The position numbers were made by a program, and so were the translations under genes. Of a stretch of DNA of 64,000 nt, positions 36,001 through 48,110 are shown in pieces. The stretch covers positions 8,553,022 through 8,617,021 of the forward strand of contig ML679968.1 in assembly GCA_007922225.1 (NCBI GenBank), written 5' to 3'. Within the stretch, counting starts at the first letter, position 1. The number at the start of each line of letters is the position of its first letter. The notes beneath the pieces were generated by a model, which was given only the letters and a program-made list of their open reading frames with translations, did no database searches and was not told the origin of the DNA. This DNA comes from Emydura subglobosa (taxonomy: Eukaryota; Chordata; Testudines; Chelidae).

Positions 36001-39000
36001 GTTAACAGGATCTGTAAGTTCCTTGGAGTTCTTAGAAACTATGGTAATGAGAGGTAGATAGATAATAAATCAATAGCAACACTGTAGTCAACAGAGCTGT
36101 GCTAATTTACATTACCTGAGGATTGGTCCCAAGTAGCTAGTACAATCTGGGTGATGTATAAATAATACATAAATTATGATAATACATTAGATATAATGAT
36201 CATTTCCCTGGGACTGTGTTTGTGTGTTGGACACTAACCCAAACATTTTTAAGTACTGTATTGCTTCTCAGCCAATATTTTGATAGTATCAACCATTAAC
36301 CAGGCAGATGGGTTATTTCCAGAAGATTTTTTCACTATAAATGCAATAACTGAGACACAAATAGACCCTAGCAAATTTCAGATGTCTTCTCTCCTCTCTC
36401 TTTTTTCTAGCTCCACTGATAATTCCCCTACTTACTCATGGTGAATATTCATCATGTGGTTATTTAATTACAATAATCTTTCTTACAATCTTACAATAAT
36501 CATGTTTTGTGAGTATGTATATTAGCCTCAGTTTCCTTGTACTCACCTGTATTACTATCTCCCATGTATATCTTTGAATCACTTGTTTGTTATATAAAAA
36601 AGAGAAACTTCCAATTTTATTTAGCTTACAACCCATTTTACAGAATATCCCTTTTACAGGGATTTTGTTACAGGATAGGCAGGGTGGGTGATAAAAAAGA
36701 GTGAAGGTCAGCTTAGTTTATCGTGACGGATTTCCCATATTACCTCTTCAGTTCTAATTTGAAAGAGATGGTCTTCAAAGCCAAGACATAATTCCTCAGT
36801 GGTGTTACACTGGACTTCAGGTGTGGTGAGCAAAAGCAGAATTTGGCCCTATGGGTTTAGGGCCTGCCTTCTTTCTACAAAAACTAAAGCTAACATTACT
36901 GTGGCCAGTTAAGGTATTAGTATCAATTTGCTGTGTGTTCAGATTTGCATTGCATTTTAATTTAAAACTGAAATTGGCTTATAGCTGTTGAAACAGTCTT
37001 ATAAGAATAACTTGCCTTTCAGACCCTCAAGGTAAATTTTCAGCATAGTGCACAGCAGATTAGACATGCACTGTTTAGCTGCTATGAATAAATCAACCAA
37101 ACTTTGACTTAAAATTATGCATAAGATAAGGGTAAAGTGTTTTCTACGGTTTAAGAACTAATTTTTTTTTAATATGGGGTTCAAATTACCTTGTAAATCT
37201 AACTGTTGGAATGATGTGTGTTTTACATCTGTACAAACAGTACTGTTCAATCTTTGGCGTATAATAAAGATGGAGCTAGGGACATGGTTACAGAGAATTA
37301 TAGGGACCTTTTAGTATGGCTATACTATAGCCAATATTGGATGGCAGGGCTCCCCAAGCTGCATGGCTACTATAGGACTGAAGTGATAACATTGTTGGGA
37401 TAGATAGAGATGAACAGTATGGCTATCCCCTATCCTAACTACTTGGTTAGTATGTAAATTAGTTAATAAATATGTTGCTTAAACTTCACTTTTAGACTAT
37501 ACATTCCTTCACCATAATGCTATGTATTTCTAATTTAAGTCTTAGACTGCTTAAGATACTAAATAGAAGACGCAGTCATACAATTTTAGAAGGTTCTATT
37601 GTATTTGCATTTTCTATATACCAGCTAAGATAATTTCTTTTGGTAAATTCACAGCATCATTCTACAAATATCTGTGAGTAAAAGCCATTTTACACATACA
37701 ACCAAATGTACAAAATATAAAATTTACTGTCCTGCACCAAACTTTCCCATGTATAGTATGGATGCTTTTCCATCCAAATTTTGGAAACACTTCCTTTGGC
37801 TAAGACTTGGGACTGTATGCAAGCTTTAATGACATTCAAGAATGCTTTTTCATTTTCAGGCAAACCATATTTTGGGCCAGATCCTCAGCTGATGTAAAGA
37901 ATACAGGTCCACTGACTTCAACTATTTCCCATTATTGGAACATCTGTAGTATTTAAAAATATGCTTCCTCTCTTGGGTTAATGATGGAGACTGGTAAGCA
38001 TGTTTCTTTTATATACTTCAAAGAGCTTGATGTAAAAATAAAGTTCTAAATTCAAATCTTACATGTCACCTGAAATCATCCTCGAAATCTGGATCCAAAC
38101 GTACTGTGCCACAATTATGTAAGATTAAAGGTTGAGCTATTCAAAGCACCACAGAGAATTTAATCACCCCATCCCCTGTGCTGCTTTCAAAACTTTAACC
38201 AAATTATTTCTCTGTTTGTTTTATTTTGAATATAAAACAGTTTTATAATTCAATATATATTTTTAACAAAAAGAGCTGATAGACATTAGAACCCAAGGTT
38301 TTCTGCATCTTCCACTAGTCAAGCACTTTCCTCCTTACTGCACTTTGGGGTTGGGCTTATGTCGTAAAACATATACCATGCAATAAACAGGATATTCAGC
38401 AAGAGAGAATTAATATTGCTATTGGAAACTTAATTCACCTGACTTTCCCATGTGCAAACCTAATCTTCAGTGAATGTGATTGACTTGCATTCCATTGACC
38501 TGAAGACCAGGAGATTCCTTTTGTTTTTCTCTAAATGTGACCTTCAGTTTGCCGCTGCACCTGCATCTTAACTTCCCACTGCAATAGCTTTGTATCTACT
38601 AATGCTGTTAGATATTTGAAGCCTACTATTCACTTGTCATCTGCAGGCAAGGCAAGCCGTGAATGAATCTCTTCACAGAAGTTGTTAATATTGATAAGAA
38701 ATTGAGCCTAACTGAGAATTATCCTCCAGGAAGTCTTGAACTGATGAAGGTAATCTCTGTTCTGTCTCTCTGGATGACATTTTGGATTTAAGTCGAAACA
38801 ATGGGAGAAAATTTTAAGTCTGTACAACTCTCTATTGTTCAACAATGTAGAGTTTATTTTCCCCCCTTACTGTTTTTGGTTCTGAAACTGACTGTCTCAG
38901 TATTGTGCACACACAATAGTCAGACTCTGCAGGAAATTTTGAAAAAAGGAAAGAGAAATTAATTTGTAGGTCATGTTAGTAAATCATAGAAGACTTTCTG

Positions 39001-39519
39001 AACAAACACTGTCATTGACATATGGGTTCCTGCTCTTAAATGCAGATATGCAGTTAGTGAAAATCATTTAGGGAAGCAATAGGAGTTAGATGCCTAAATA
39101 CCTTTGAGTCTCTGGAGCTTAGAAGCCTGAGTCACAATGAGTTTCCTTGAGAGTTAAACTCGTAAATGCCCAAGTTACTTTTGAAAATGAGACTTGGATG
39201 CTTTTGAAAATTTTATCCAACCACATTCTGAAAGTGTTTCTGATACATTCACTTGCGGAGCAGATATCAAACAAAAAAATCTGTTCTGCTTTGTAAAGTG
39301 GGGACAGAGAAATACTTCTGCCCCTTCTTTGACTACGGATTCCGTATTGAACTGCTCCATGGCCTCTACTACTGCCCTGATGCTGCAGTAGCCTTCACAT
39401 CACCAAAAAATGGCAGGATGGGAGTACAGCATAGCATTGGATCATCTGGGCCAGTCCTTACCCTTCTCATAGTCTGCCTTGGCCTCTAACCCCATCCCTG
39501 TATACTGAAGGGTAGGGAG

Positions 39520-40600
39520 GTGTGATGAATGTGGAATTGGTATGTGATAATCAAAGATGTAATAATTTTAGGAACACTGTCTGTGATATGGTCACTGAGG
39601 GGAGGTCAGTGCATACTGGGTTTTAAGACTCTCCTGTATGAAGGAATTGATCTAGTTTATTAGGGGGCTATGGGAAGAAAAAACAGGGAGAAGGCAATGG
39701 CCCCAGACACAGATACCCCAACACACACTTTAAGAACAATGGGCAAAACTATCAGCTTCAAGGACCTTACATCCTGTCTCCATGGAATATGCAAGCTTGT
39801 TTTGCCAGGCAGGGAACATGGAGCTCAAAAGGACTGAATGGGACCCTCCCTGAAGCATGGAAGATAAATAATATGTGAGTTAAGAGAATGCACTATGCCA
39901 GTGAGACCCTAGAGGTCTTGAGGGATGGGAGGATCTCTGGGAGGCTTAGACCTCCTAGGATCCCCATGTGGTTAGATACTTGGTAAACTGGACATGCATA
40001 TAGCCTGTTTTATTGCTTCAAGATCTATTTTTTCTTAAATGCTTTTGTTCTAAATAAATAATACTTTGCTTTAGGGAAGCTGTCTGGTTACCACTGCCAT
40101 TACTTCCAGAGAGAAGAGAACTGCTGAGGCTGAGTGTAAGTCAGACCTCATAAAGGAATCACGGTTTGCATGTGGGGGAGTGCCCAGTTTGAGAGCTTGT
40201 CTTCACTATATTGTTAGCTCCAGCTATAACTTTTGCCCCTAAACTGGTGCCTATCCACATACAAAAATCGCCAGCTTAAGTTAGTTGGGGCAGTAAACTC
40301 CAGCTAGCTAGCCATCAGAAGGGTGGGTTGGAGCTTGAGGGCTACTGCCACCTGAGCTCGTAATGCGGTGGAGATGCAGCAGTTCGAGTTACAACAACTC
40401 ATTCAGCTGCTAATCCAAACACTGTGGAGGTCAAGTGTTGTTTTAGTGCGGTCACTTCCCTTCTGCCCTCACTTGAGCTAGGCTAGCTTGCACACTTGAC
40501 TTGGGCTAGCTCAAGTGGAGTAACTCAAAGTACTACTTAAGCTAACGGTGGCAGTGAAAGCCAAGCCCTGAAGGTGAGAGAATTGTGTGATTCCACCCCA
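39520..40600 (+). mobile_element. LTR-like repeat, split by MITE
   Basis: From about TGTGATGAATGTGGAATTGG, through a region with a polyadenylation signal AATAAA at 40052-40057 followed by 'ATACTTTGCTT', to about 40190; it resumes at 40569 with 'AAGGTGAGAGAATTG'. Composition and signal order resemble an LTR. No TG...CA border pair or target duplication could be proved. Confidence 0.4.
40193..40568. mobile_element. MITE with GTCTTCAC-type ends, TGA duplication
   Basis: A 376-bp element starts GAGCTTGTCTTCACTAT and ends, inverted, GGGCTTGGCTTTCACTGCC. TGA stands on each side (40190-40192 and 40569-40571). Subterminal 'TTAGCTCCAGCTATAAC' and 'ACTTAAGCTAACGG' also pair. GCTAGC-rich inside, no coding sequence. 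It interrupts the LTR-like repeat around it. Confidence 0.65.
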
Positions 40601-42602
40601 TAATAGAGGAGATGGCTTTAGGCCTGAGATCTTAAGAGGCTGCAGTCAAAAAGACCAAGGGGGTCAAAGGTGTAGTTAGCCCGGTAGCTGAAACATATAT
40701 GATTGAAGCCCTGGCAATGCAGAGGTCCCCACCGCACAGAAGGGAAGCACTCTGCAAAGCCCATCAGTATCTTGCCCCTTTCCTTGCACAGTGGAACTAC
40801 CCTGCTCCTGTTATGAGACATGTCTCTGTGGAGGTGGAGGGTACAGGATTTACCCCATATATAAATTTTCTTTCCAGTGACCTGTTTTTTTTTTTCTTCT
40901 GTGTATGTAACATCTATTTAAATCTGTGGGAGTTGTGTACAGATGGATGACAAGCAAGTGAGCTGTGAAATCTCCATTCTCCCTAGTAACACATACAAAC
41001 ATATCCACAACAGATTGCTGTTTCAGTATCACATGGAGTGGGGTTTAAGTACACAGAATCAAGTGGCTTTTTATTCTCACAGCCTAGAGAGAACACAATT
41101 GCTCTACACCCAGAAGTTGATTGTAACCATTCAAAATTAAATATCCATAAACTTAAGTATCTAGGATTTTTATACAGATATTTCCTGTTATGGTATATTT
41201 AAAATACCAGTAGTAGTTGTTTAAATTATCTTCCCTTTTGTATCCCTTTACCAGATACCTGAGGTTAATAGGGAACACAGGAAGTAGTAGTAATTAAATG
41301 TCAATCACAGTCAGTTCAAATTCTGAGATAATGTTACCAATCTTACACTTCTAGCGCTTTTCATCCAGAAGGACCCCAAAGCTCTCCTTAAATGATGTCT
41401 ATGGGAATCACTCATCCACCTTTGACATGAAACCATTGAAGGGTAAATTGCAGCCACTGTTTTCACAGAACACAGCAACACAACAGCTTAGAGTAGGAAG
41501 TGAATATACCAGAAAGTTAGGGAATGAGGATGTAACTACCCCAGTTGGATCTTGGTCAATATATCAAGTGTAATACTTCATTCTTATGAAAAATATATAC
41601 AGACTTTTTAAAGATCACATATCAGTTTTGTTTCGTATCCAGGTAGGAAAAAAGCCATCTGCAGCATCACAGTGCCCTGAACATCAGGTTAGGACACTGG
41701 TTCGTTACTGACCCAGAGGAGCTGTAGAGAGCGGTGCTGATGATTCAGGGAAATGGCACTTCTACCTCTGATTCGGCACAGGATCACTGCCTTATCATGG
41801 TTGTAGAGGCTTTGGTCCCAAATCAAGACATTAAGAGAAGGATAGAAAATCTCTCCCTGACTCCAGCTATACAACCATCATACCATACATTTCCTTTTGT
41901 TCTCTCTCTCCTTTGCAAACAATACTCCTCTAACTTCTTGCTGACAGGACACTGGACAACAGTATGTGTGTTGCTCCTTGCCAGCCAGCTGCTGGCAGGC
42001 AGCTCCCATGTTTTCTTTTCTTCCCTGCCAATATTTTGACAGATACACATCTTAGAAGGATGCACTGTTTGGCTGCTACATCTCAGACACTGTGGCTTCA
42101 TCTTGAACCACAAATACCCTCTGGCACAACTCCCAATCTTTTCTTAAAACAATAAAATAAAGTTTCTTTAAAAAGGGACCAGCATAGCTCCATTGATCTC
42201 AATGGAGTTATATAAATTTAAACTAGCTGAAGATCTAGCCCAGAGTGTTTGAAGTGAATGGCCCATGGATGAATCCTATAGTTTAATTAGGTATCTTCGT
42301 TTTTAAAAGGCCCTATAAAGATCTTTTATAAATACTCAGTAAGATTTTGAATATATGCCAAATAGAGGGACTTCCTAGGGCTATACTAAGGCTCTGAAGT
42401 AAAATATGTCTTGTGATAATCTCTTTACACATGAATTAATCAGGATGCCTTCTTCTACTCTAAGGGGAAGAACAATGAATAATCGAGCATCCTGAACCTG
42501 GACATTGCTGATATGTATCTAAGAAACTTCACTTTAACTACAAAGAAAAGTGCTAGACCCCTTAGAAAGAGAAGTTTTCAGAAAGAACCTGTATGTTCTT
42601 CA

Positions 42603-42680
42603 TATTATTATAGTTATATTATATTATATATATATATTATATGTAGTATTATTATATTATATTGTTTATTATATATTCTC
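42603..42680. repeat. AT-rich low-complexity tract
   Basis: Runs of TATTAT, TATATATA and ATTATATT over about 78 bases. Confidence 0.85.
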
Positions 42681-44234
42681 TTCATGCTTACATTATCCTG
42701 GTTCCTTCAGAACTGCTAACACAATATATTGTGTTATATATTGTCCATCAGGTCCCACTTATGTTGTCACTCCAATATGCCAATATAAATAGGACCTGAT
42801 GAAAAAATTGTAGGAGAGGCCGTCCAAAGAAGTTTGAGGAAAAAGACCCATTGCAATCCATTGGGAGGGTTTTGAAAAGATGAAACACAGAGAAAAGAAG
42901 GGATGGATGATCTGTCCATGGCATAGTAGGGAGAACAAGAGCAGAACAGAACAGAATGAGCAGAAGAGCCAGATTCTGCCCTTGGATGAGAGCACACATC
43001 TCCCACTGAAGTAATTGAAGGAAGCAATGTACTTAAATGAGGACAAAATTTGTCCCCGTTACTAGATATGGAGCTATGTCCAATATGGCCGAAAAGATCT
43101 CGTTGTATTTAATGCGACACCTCATATGAACAAGGTTTTGGGCTGATGGACCAAAACTGCTCTTAGCATCTGGGAAAACAGAATGACCTCCAAAAAAAAC
43201 TTTTTAAAAAATGGAGCTCTACTTTTAGATAAAGTTAGGATACATCTATAGATTCTCTGTTAAAATCCATATATTCTAGATTTACTTCTTCCCTGCCCCT
43301 CTTATTTACAAAATAGCTCAAACAACTAAATTATGCATGCATCAAGTTTCATAACCAAAACAGTTTTGTTTTCAAAAGCCTGTTTTCAAAGCTTCTAGTA
43401 GTGTCAGAGTAGCTTATTTTCCTTTGATCCCCTCTTCCTGTTCTAAAGAAAATGCTACTCACTATCCAACTCCCGAGAGCAAATGTATAAATGCATTAGT
43501 TAGTGGCTCATTACTGATGCAACTTGTCAGCAAAAAACTGCATTGTAGATCTAGCTAGCTGACAGGGAAGTCTAACTTCAAATTTACAAAGTTCAGAACC
43601 AAGAAATCACAGTTTTAAAAGTCTGTTTTCTTATATATCACCTGGAAAATATGGTACCAATGGTTACTAACCCATTCATCAGATCTTCTTTATATGCTTT
43701 GATTCATTGCTAAATGATTCTGAAAGCCTCTTCATTTGCTGATGATTTTGTAGACAGGGACAAATTACATCTGTTCATATTATATTGTAAATAAGAATAC
43801 AGCATGTGGAACATTACTGATTGATGACTTGTTTAATATTTCTACAACTTTCTGATATCAAAAGTCTATTCCACTCTGGATAACAAGCAGACCTGTACCT
43901 GTCAAGCTAACTATTTTAACCAGTCAAACCTGATATTTTGTACAGTTTTGCTAAAAACCCTGAGATATCCCATGTTATTTGTTATTTTTAAACATTCAGG
44001 ATCAAGTTATGCCTGGGTTTGCAGAAAAAAGGAGTTTATATTTAATGAGTGTGCCATGCCTTTATTTTCTTTCAGCTTAAAGCACATTTAATTTTGATAT
44101 TATTCTTCAGATTGATGCTATCTTCTTTTGTTTTTAAATTCCAATTTGCTATTGAAATTGAAACAAAGTCAATTTAAAAAAAAATCTAAGATTCTCATAT
44201 GGCACCCATAACCACAGAAGTCAAGCACAACACA

Positions 44235-44400
44235 ATTTTTAATATATTTATCCTCATAACACCTCTGTGAGATATTTTATAGCTGGGGAACTGAGGCATA
44301 GAGAGAGAGACTTACCCAAAGTCATATATGAAGTTTAGGAACTAAACTCAAGTTTCCCAAGGCCCAGGCTTGTGCCCTAACCACTGAACAATACTTCTTC
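44235..44400 (-). repeat. MIR-like SINE, diverged
   Basis: The plus strand shows 'GGGGAACTGAGGCATAGAGAG', 'CTTACCCAAAGTCATATATGAAG' and 'TTGTGCCCTAACCACTGAAC', the reverse-complement order of a MIR-type tRNA SINE. More diverged than the copy at 15970. Confidence 0.6.
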
Positions 44401-46611
44401 TCCAAATAACACTGTTAAAGTAAAATAAAGCAGAACTTATTCTGAGGCAGAAGGAAAAGAGTGTGTTTGTGGGTGAGTGGAGGGATGAAAATCACAAAGA
44501 CCTGACAAGGTGCGTGTCATGCTGGGGTATCACCAGAGTTCAGATGGTTCCATTCAGTATGCATCTGTAATGCACCTTTCACCATAGTGTCTAGATCCCA
44601 TGTTAAAAAATGAGATTCATATTGATTCTTGGATTAGGTGGGTCCTGTGGAAAAAATAGTATTTGATAATGTAATGCATACACACAAGGTAGCTGAAATA
44701 AGGTTGCAGGCAACCACAATTCTGTCATTTCCTAACTTTTGAGTGCCTGACCTTCGTAACCTTAAGGTTCCTTTTTAATGTGTTTTTTGTGTTTAATTAT
44801 TTATAGGCTGTTTTATAAGGAGAATGGATGAAATCTCCTAATAAGTCTGTTCATCTCTAGTTTCTGTAATTCTTTGTTTCAAATTTGGGCTTTTTTCTCA
44901 TATAAAATTAATGTAAGTTATATCATCAATATCTCTTACTACTTAACTACATTCTTTATTGCACAGTGATTATGTGATCTATAAGTACCTAAACGGATAT
45001 TGCTTTGAGTCCAGGTGTCAAAGGATCATAAAATCATGTTCATAGTCAATGCTGAGGGGTTTTATCTTCACAAGACAGACACATTCACCAAAGCTGGCAT
45101 AGAGAGACATAAATCACACCTCTCTATGCTTGCCTGGCTCCTTGCACTGGATGGGAGACTCATTCTTTATGCTTGCCTGCAAAGTTTCTGCTGGGACAGA
45201 GCAGATTTAATTCTTTACGGCAGCTTCAAACTATCTGTGCTAAAAAGATTGTTGAGGTGATGCACTGGATTGCCACATGCCAGAACTGCTCTGGTTACAT
45301 ATTCTTCCCAGCCAGTACCACATACTCCTTGGGTAGTGCTGGCCACCTCCGGTCTCCCTATTTACAACATTCCCCCCAAAAGAGTTTGTGCCACTAGCAG
45401 CCTCCATCGAGGTAAATACAGAAGCCAGCACAGATCCTGTGGTAAATTTAGGCCAAAGTTGTCTTTGTTTTCTTGATTGCCATTTGTAATTAGTTTTCTC
45501 ATTCACTTGAAGCAACACCAATGTCTTACAACTTCAACTCAATGACTGATTAAAACTTAAGAAGGAAAACATTTCTCTTTGAAGGAGTGTGGGTGGTAAA
45601 AAGTTGTTGATTGCAGAACTTTGCATCCTTATTGTTTGGAGAGGCATTTGTGGAGTTGTTAGGTTTCTTTTATCTCTAGGTGGCCTAATACAAGCATTTG
45701 CTTTTTTTCTTGTTACGGAAACTGCAGCTCTTCTCAAGAGTACTGTTGATTTTCTAGATGATTACAGCATTTCTGTTCACAAGTCTACAAAATAAGTTCT
45801 CTCAGTGTTTCTTTTATAAGGCCCACTTTTCAGGGCTTCATAACTTTGGGTGAAATATAATTTTGGAATTTATACAAATGATATGTTTGCAAAATAAAAT
45901 GCACTAGTCACAAAAACTTTTTGCGCTGGCATAGTTTAACCCCTACAGCATCTGACAGAAAATTTCTTCCATGGTGTAATTTCACATGCAAGCATCTGGT
46001 GCATTACAAAGGAGATTTCCACTGTAGAGTGCACACTACTTGGATGTTAATCAACATAGTTAAACTAGACTGATTTTAAAGAAAATAGAAATAGTTACTT
46101 ATGTGCTTTATAATCTAGTAAATAATGTTTTCAGAGGAGCTTTATTTTGTACAAAGATGTTATATATAAAAACCTGCATGTAAGGGGTAATTAGATGAGT
46201 CAAGAGGTTTATCACATTGGAAATGGGATGCGGAGTCTTTCATTACAACATCACCTCTTAAATCCAGCCCCAGTCTGTAGTGACTAAAAGTCATTACTGT
46301 TTGATGACATATGAAATAACTTTGGTCTTAGCCCAGATCTGGTTCAAAGGCATCTATCCCACAAACCTAATCTGCATCCTTGTTAATAATTTCACCAGAA
46401 ATGGCAAAGACTAAATAGGCCTGGTGTCTTAACTACTTTCTCAGCCCTAGAAATAGTCCTCCAATGTTAAGGTAGAAGCAGGCTGGCTGAACAATGTGGG
46501 GAAGCACTTTACTATAAAAAATATACCTGTTCTTGTGGACTGACAGATTACTCCATTTCCTAGAGATGTTAATCAGCCACATTTCACGATAATTTAATTA
46601 ATTTTCTAAAA

Positions 46612-46926
46612 CAGAGTTGACCAACTGGTGGCCTGAGGGTGGCGTGGGGGGAAGGGGCATATCTGGCCTGCCAGCTCATTTCATTTGGCCCACCAGAGCC
46701 CAGTTCAGGACAGACAATCCAGCGGCACCAAGGCCAAGAAATGATTAGGCATTGGAAGGAGAGTGCCCCCTTGAATGCAGATGTCTCTCACTAGAGCATC
46801 ATGTGAGACACACAACAGGCCGAAACAGGAACCACTATCATAGTCCCCTATATCATATCCTCTGATCCACCAAAGGATTTTAGTGGTTTCTGTGGCCCAC
46901 GACTACTTTAATGTTGCCCATCTCTG
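46612..46926. mobile_element. hAT-family non-autonomous transposon with perfect 8-bp duplication
   Basis: The 315-bp element starts CAGAGTTGACCAAC and ends, inverted, CAGAGATGGGCAAC, matching the CAGRGRTGGGCAA ends of hAT elements. TTCTAAAA is present exactly on both sides (46604-46611 and 46927-46934). The inside contains 'GGTGGCCTGAGGGTGG', 'TTTGGCCCACC' and 'CTGTGGCCCACG' and no reading frame for a transposase. Confidence 0.88.
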
Positions 46927-46934
46927 TTCTAAAA

Positions 46935-48036
46935 TGTTACGGTTGTGACACACATCAACAAAACAAGTCAAGAAATGGAAAGCTAACTCTATTTTATGTC
47001 ATATATGTCATCCTCTTAAGGTTTGTCAGTCTCATTTTTAAGTTTCCAGAATCTGCTTTGTTTGTGCCGCAGTCTTGATTAGCTGCCTGAATTTAATAAT
47101 CCAAGGCCTGATTGTGTACTGTCTTTCACCTTGTGCTACCATTCTGATTCAATAGCACTTTACATCCCCTTTGCAGAGGTGTAAATGACTACGGAAGTTG
47201 CAAAAAAATGAAGAGTTAGCTCCCTAGCTTATAGCCCTAGGCTGAAGTCTTGTACAGGAAAACAACTGAGAGCAACAAATTAAGAGTGCCTCATTCATTT
47301 TTTCTAGGGTATAAATGAGTGTTGTTTTTGCTTCTCACATTATTACTCTCTATCTTGATTTCTTTTTAATATAATCCAGCGTTCACTAGTTTACTGCTGA
47401 AGAACAGCTGATTTATGATTCCTTCATGTGTTGGAATTAATAGAGTGGGATTCCAAATAAATGCTGAATGCATACAAATCCTGCACAGCAAAATATGGCT
47501 GTGAGAGCCACACTAATAGCAGCTGACATATTATGACTAAATTAAGGGCCAGTTTTAATAGGTTTAGCTGAATGTCATACCATTTCCCAGAAGAAAAAAA
47601 AAAAGTTATTACTAGAAATAGGATAGCAAATTTAAAAATATTTCCTAGGAATGCAGTTTCAGTTCAGAATAGTTTAAAAATAAAAAATAAAAAATAAAAA
47701 ATGATGCATTTCTTTGATGACTTTCTCATTAGAGAGAGTCTCTCAAGTTTAAGAATCTGAGAGTTTATAACTTCAGCATAAGTCTTCTAGAATGCAAAAA
47801 GGGTTTCTATTAATAAAGCATAGATGCACCATGTATTTGTGATCACTAAGAGTCCATGATAGTTTTCATAAGAGTAGGAGTGTTGCTGATTGTCCTAGCA
47901 CTGGTGTTCTGGCCAAATTCCAGTTTCATTAATTGAATTCTGTCTACCCAAATTTCTCATACAATCCTAATTTCAAAGTGTAGTCTTATCGTCTTCTCCA
48001 AAGATGTATTGCTTTGCTGTGCAGTATTAAACAATT
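46935..48036. other. Intron, no recognised gene
   Basis: AT-rich intron. A palindromic short-element piece ('AAGGCCTGATTGTGTACTG') lies at about 47100-47210, and an (AAAAAT)n tract at 47675-47702. No exon was seen. Confidence 0.5.
47675..47702 (+). repeat. (TAAAAA)n simple repeat
   Basis: Four TAAAAA-type units in A/T-rich DNA. Confidence 0.85.
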
Positions 48037-48109
48037 GGGTCTGATCCAAAGCCTATTGGGGTTAATGGATATGATTCCCATTGACTTTAATGGATTTTAG
48101 ATCAGGCCC
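48037..48109. mobile_element. Short palindromic MITE (GCCTGATCC type), copy 2
   Basis: GGGTCTGATCCAAAGCC at the left and, inverted, GGGCCTGATCTAAAATCC at the right, around 'GATTCCCATTGACTTTAATGG'. About 73 bp. Directly abuts the CR1 3' end, and resembles 32140-32211. Confidence 0.7.
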
Positions 48110-48110
48110 T

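Larger units (their letters stand above)
30727..39515. other. Large intron, sparse old repeats
   Basis: Within the 29-kb intron. No exon or RNA gene was recognised. Partial palindromic element pieces occur at 35725-35800 ('GGCTGGATTTTCATAGC ... GCTGAAAATCAGGCC') and at 37870-37930 ('GGGCCAGATCCTCAGCTG'). The block at 32540-32960 is listed separately. The ORFs at 33701, 33993 and 35413 show no domains. Confidence 0.5.
40601..46600. other. Intron, no recognised gene
   Basis: Part of the 29-kb intron. An alternating TAT/ATT stretch lies at 42603-42680. A MIR-like piece at 44235-44400 is listed separately. The segment at 41335-41480 ('TAGCGCTTTTCATCCAGAAGGACCCCAAAGC') resembles the 3' part of old SINE/LINE repeats. 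The overlapping ORFs at 42748-43046 and 45015-45521 are without domains. Confidence 0.5.
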
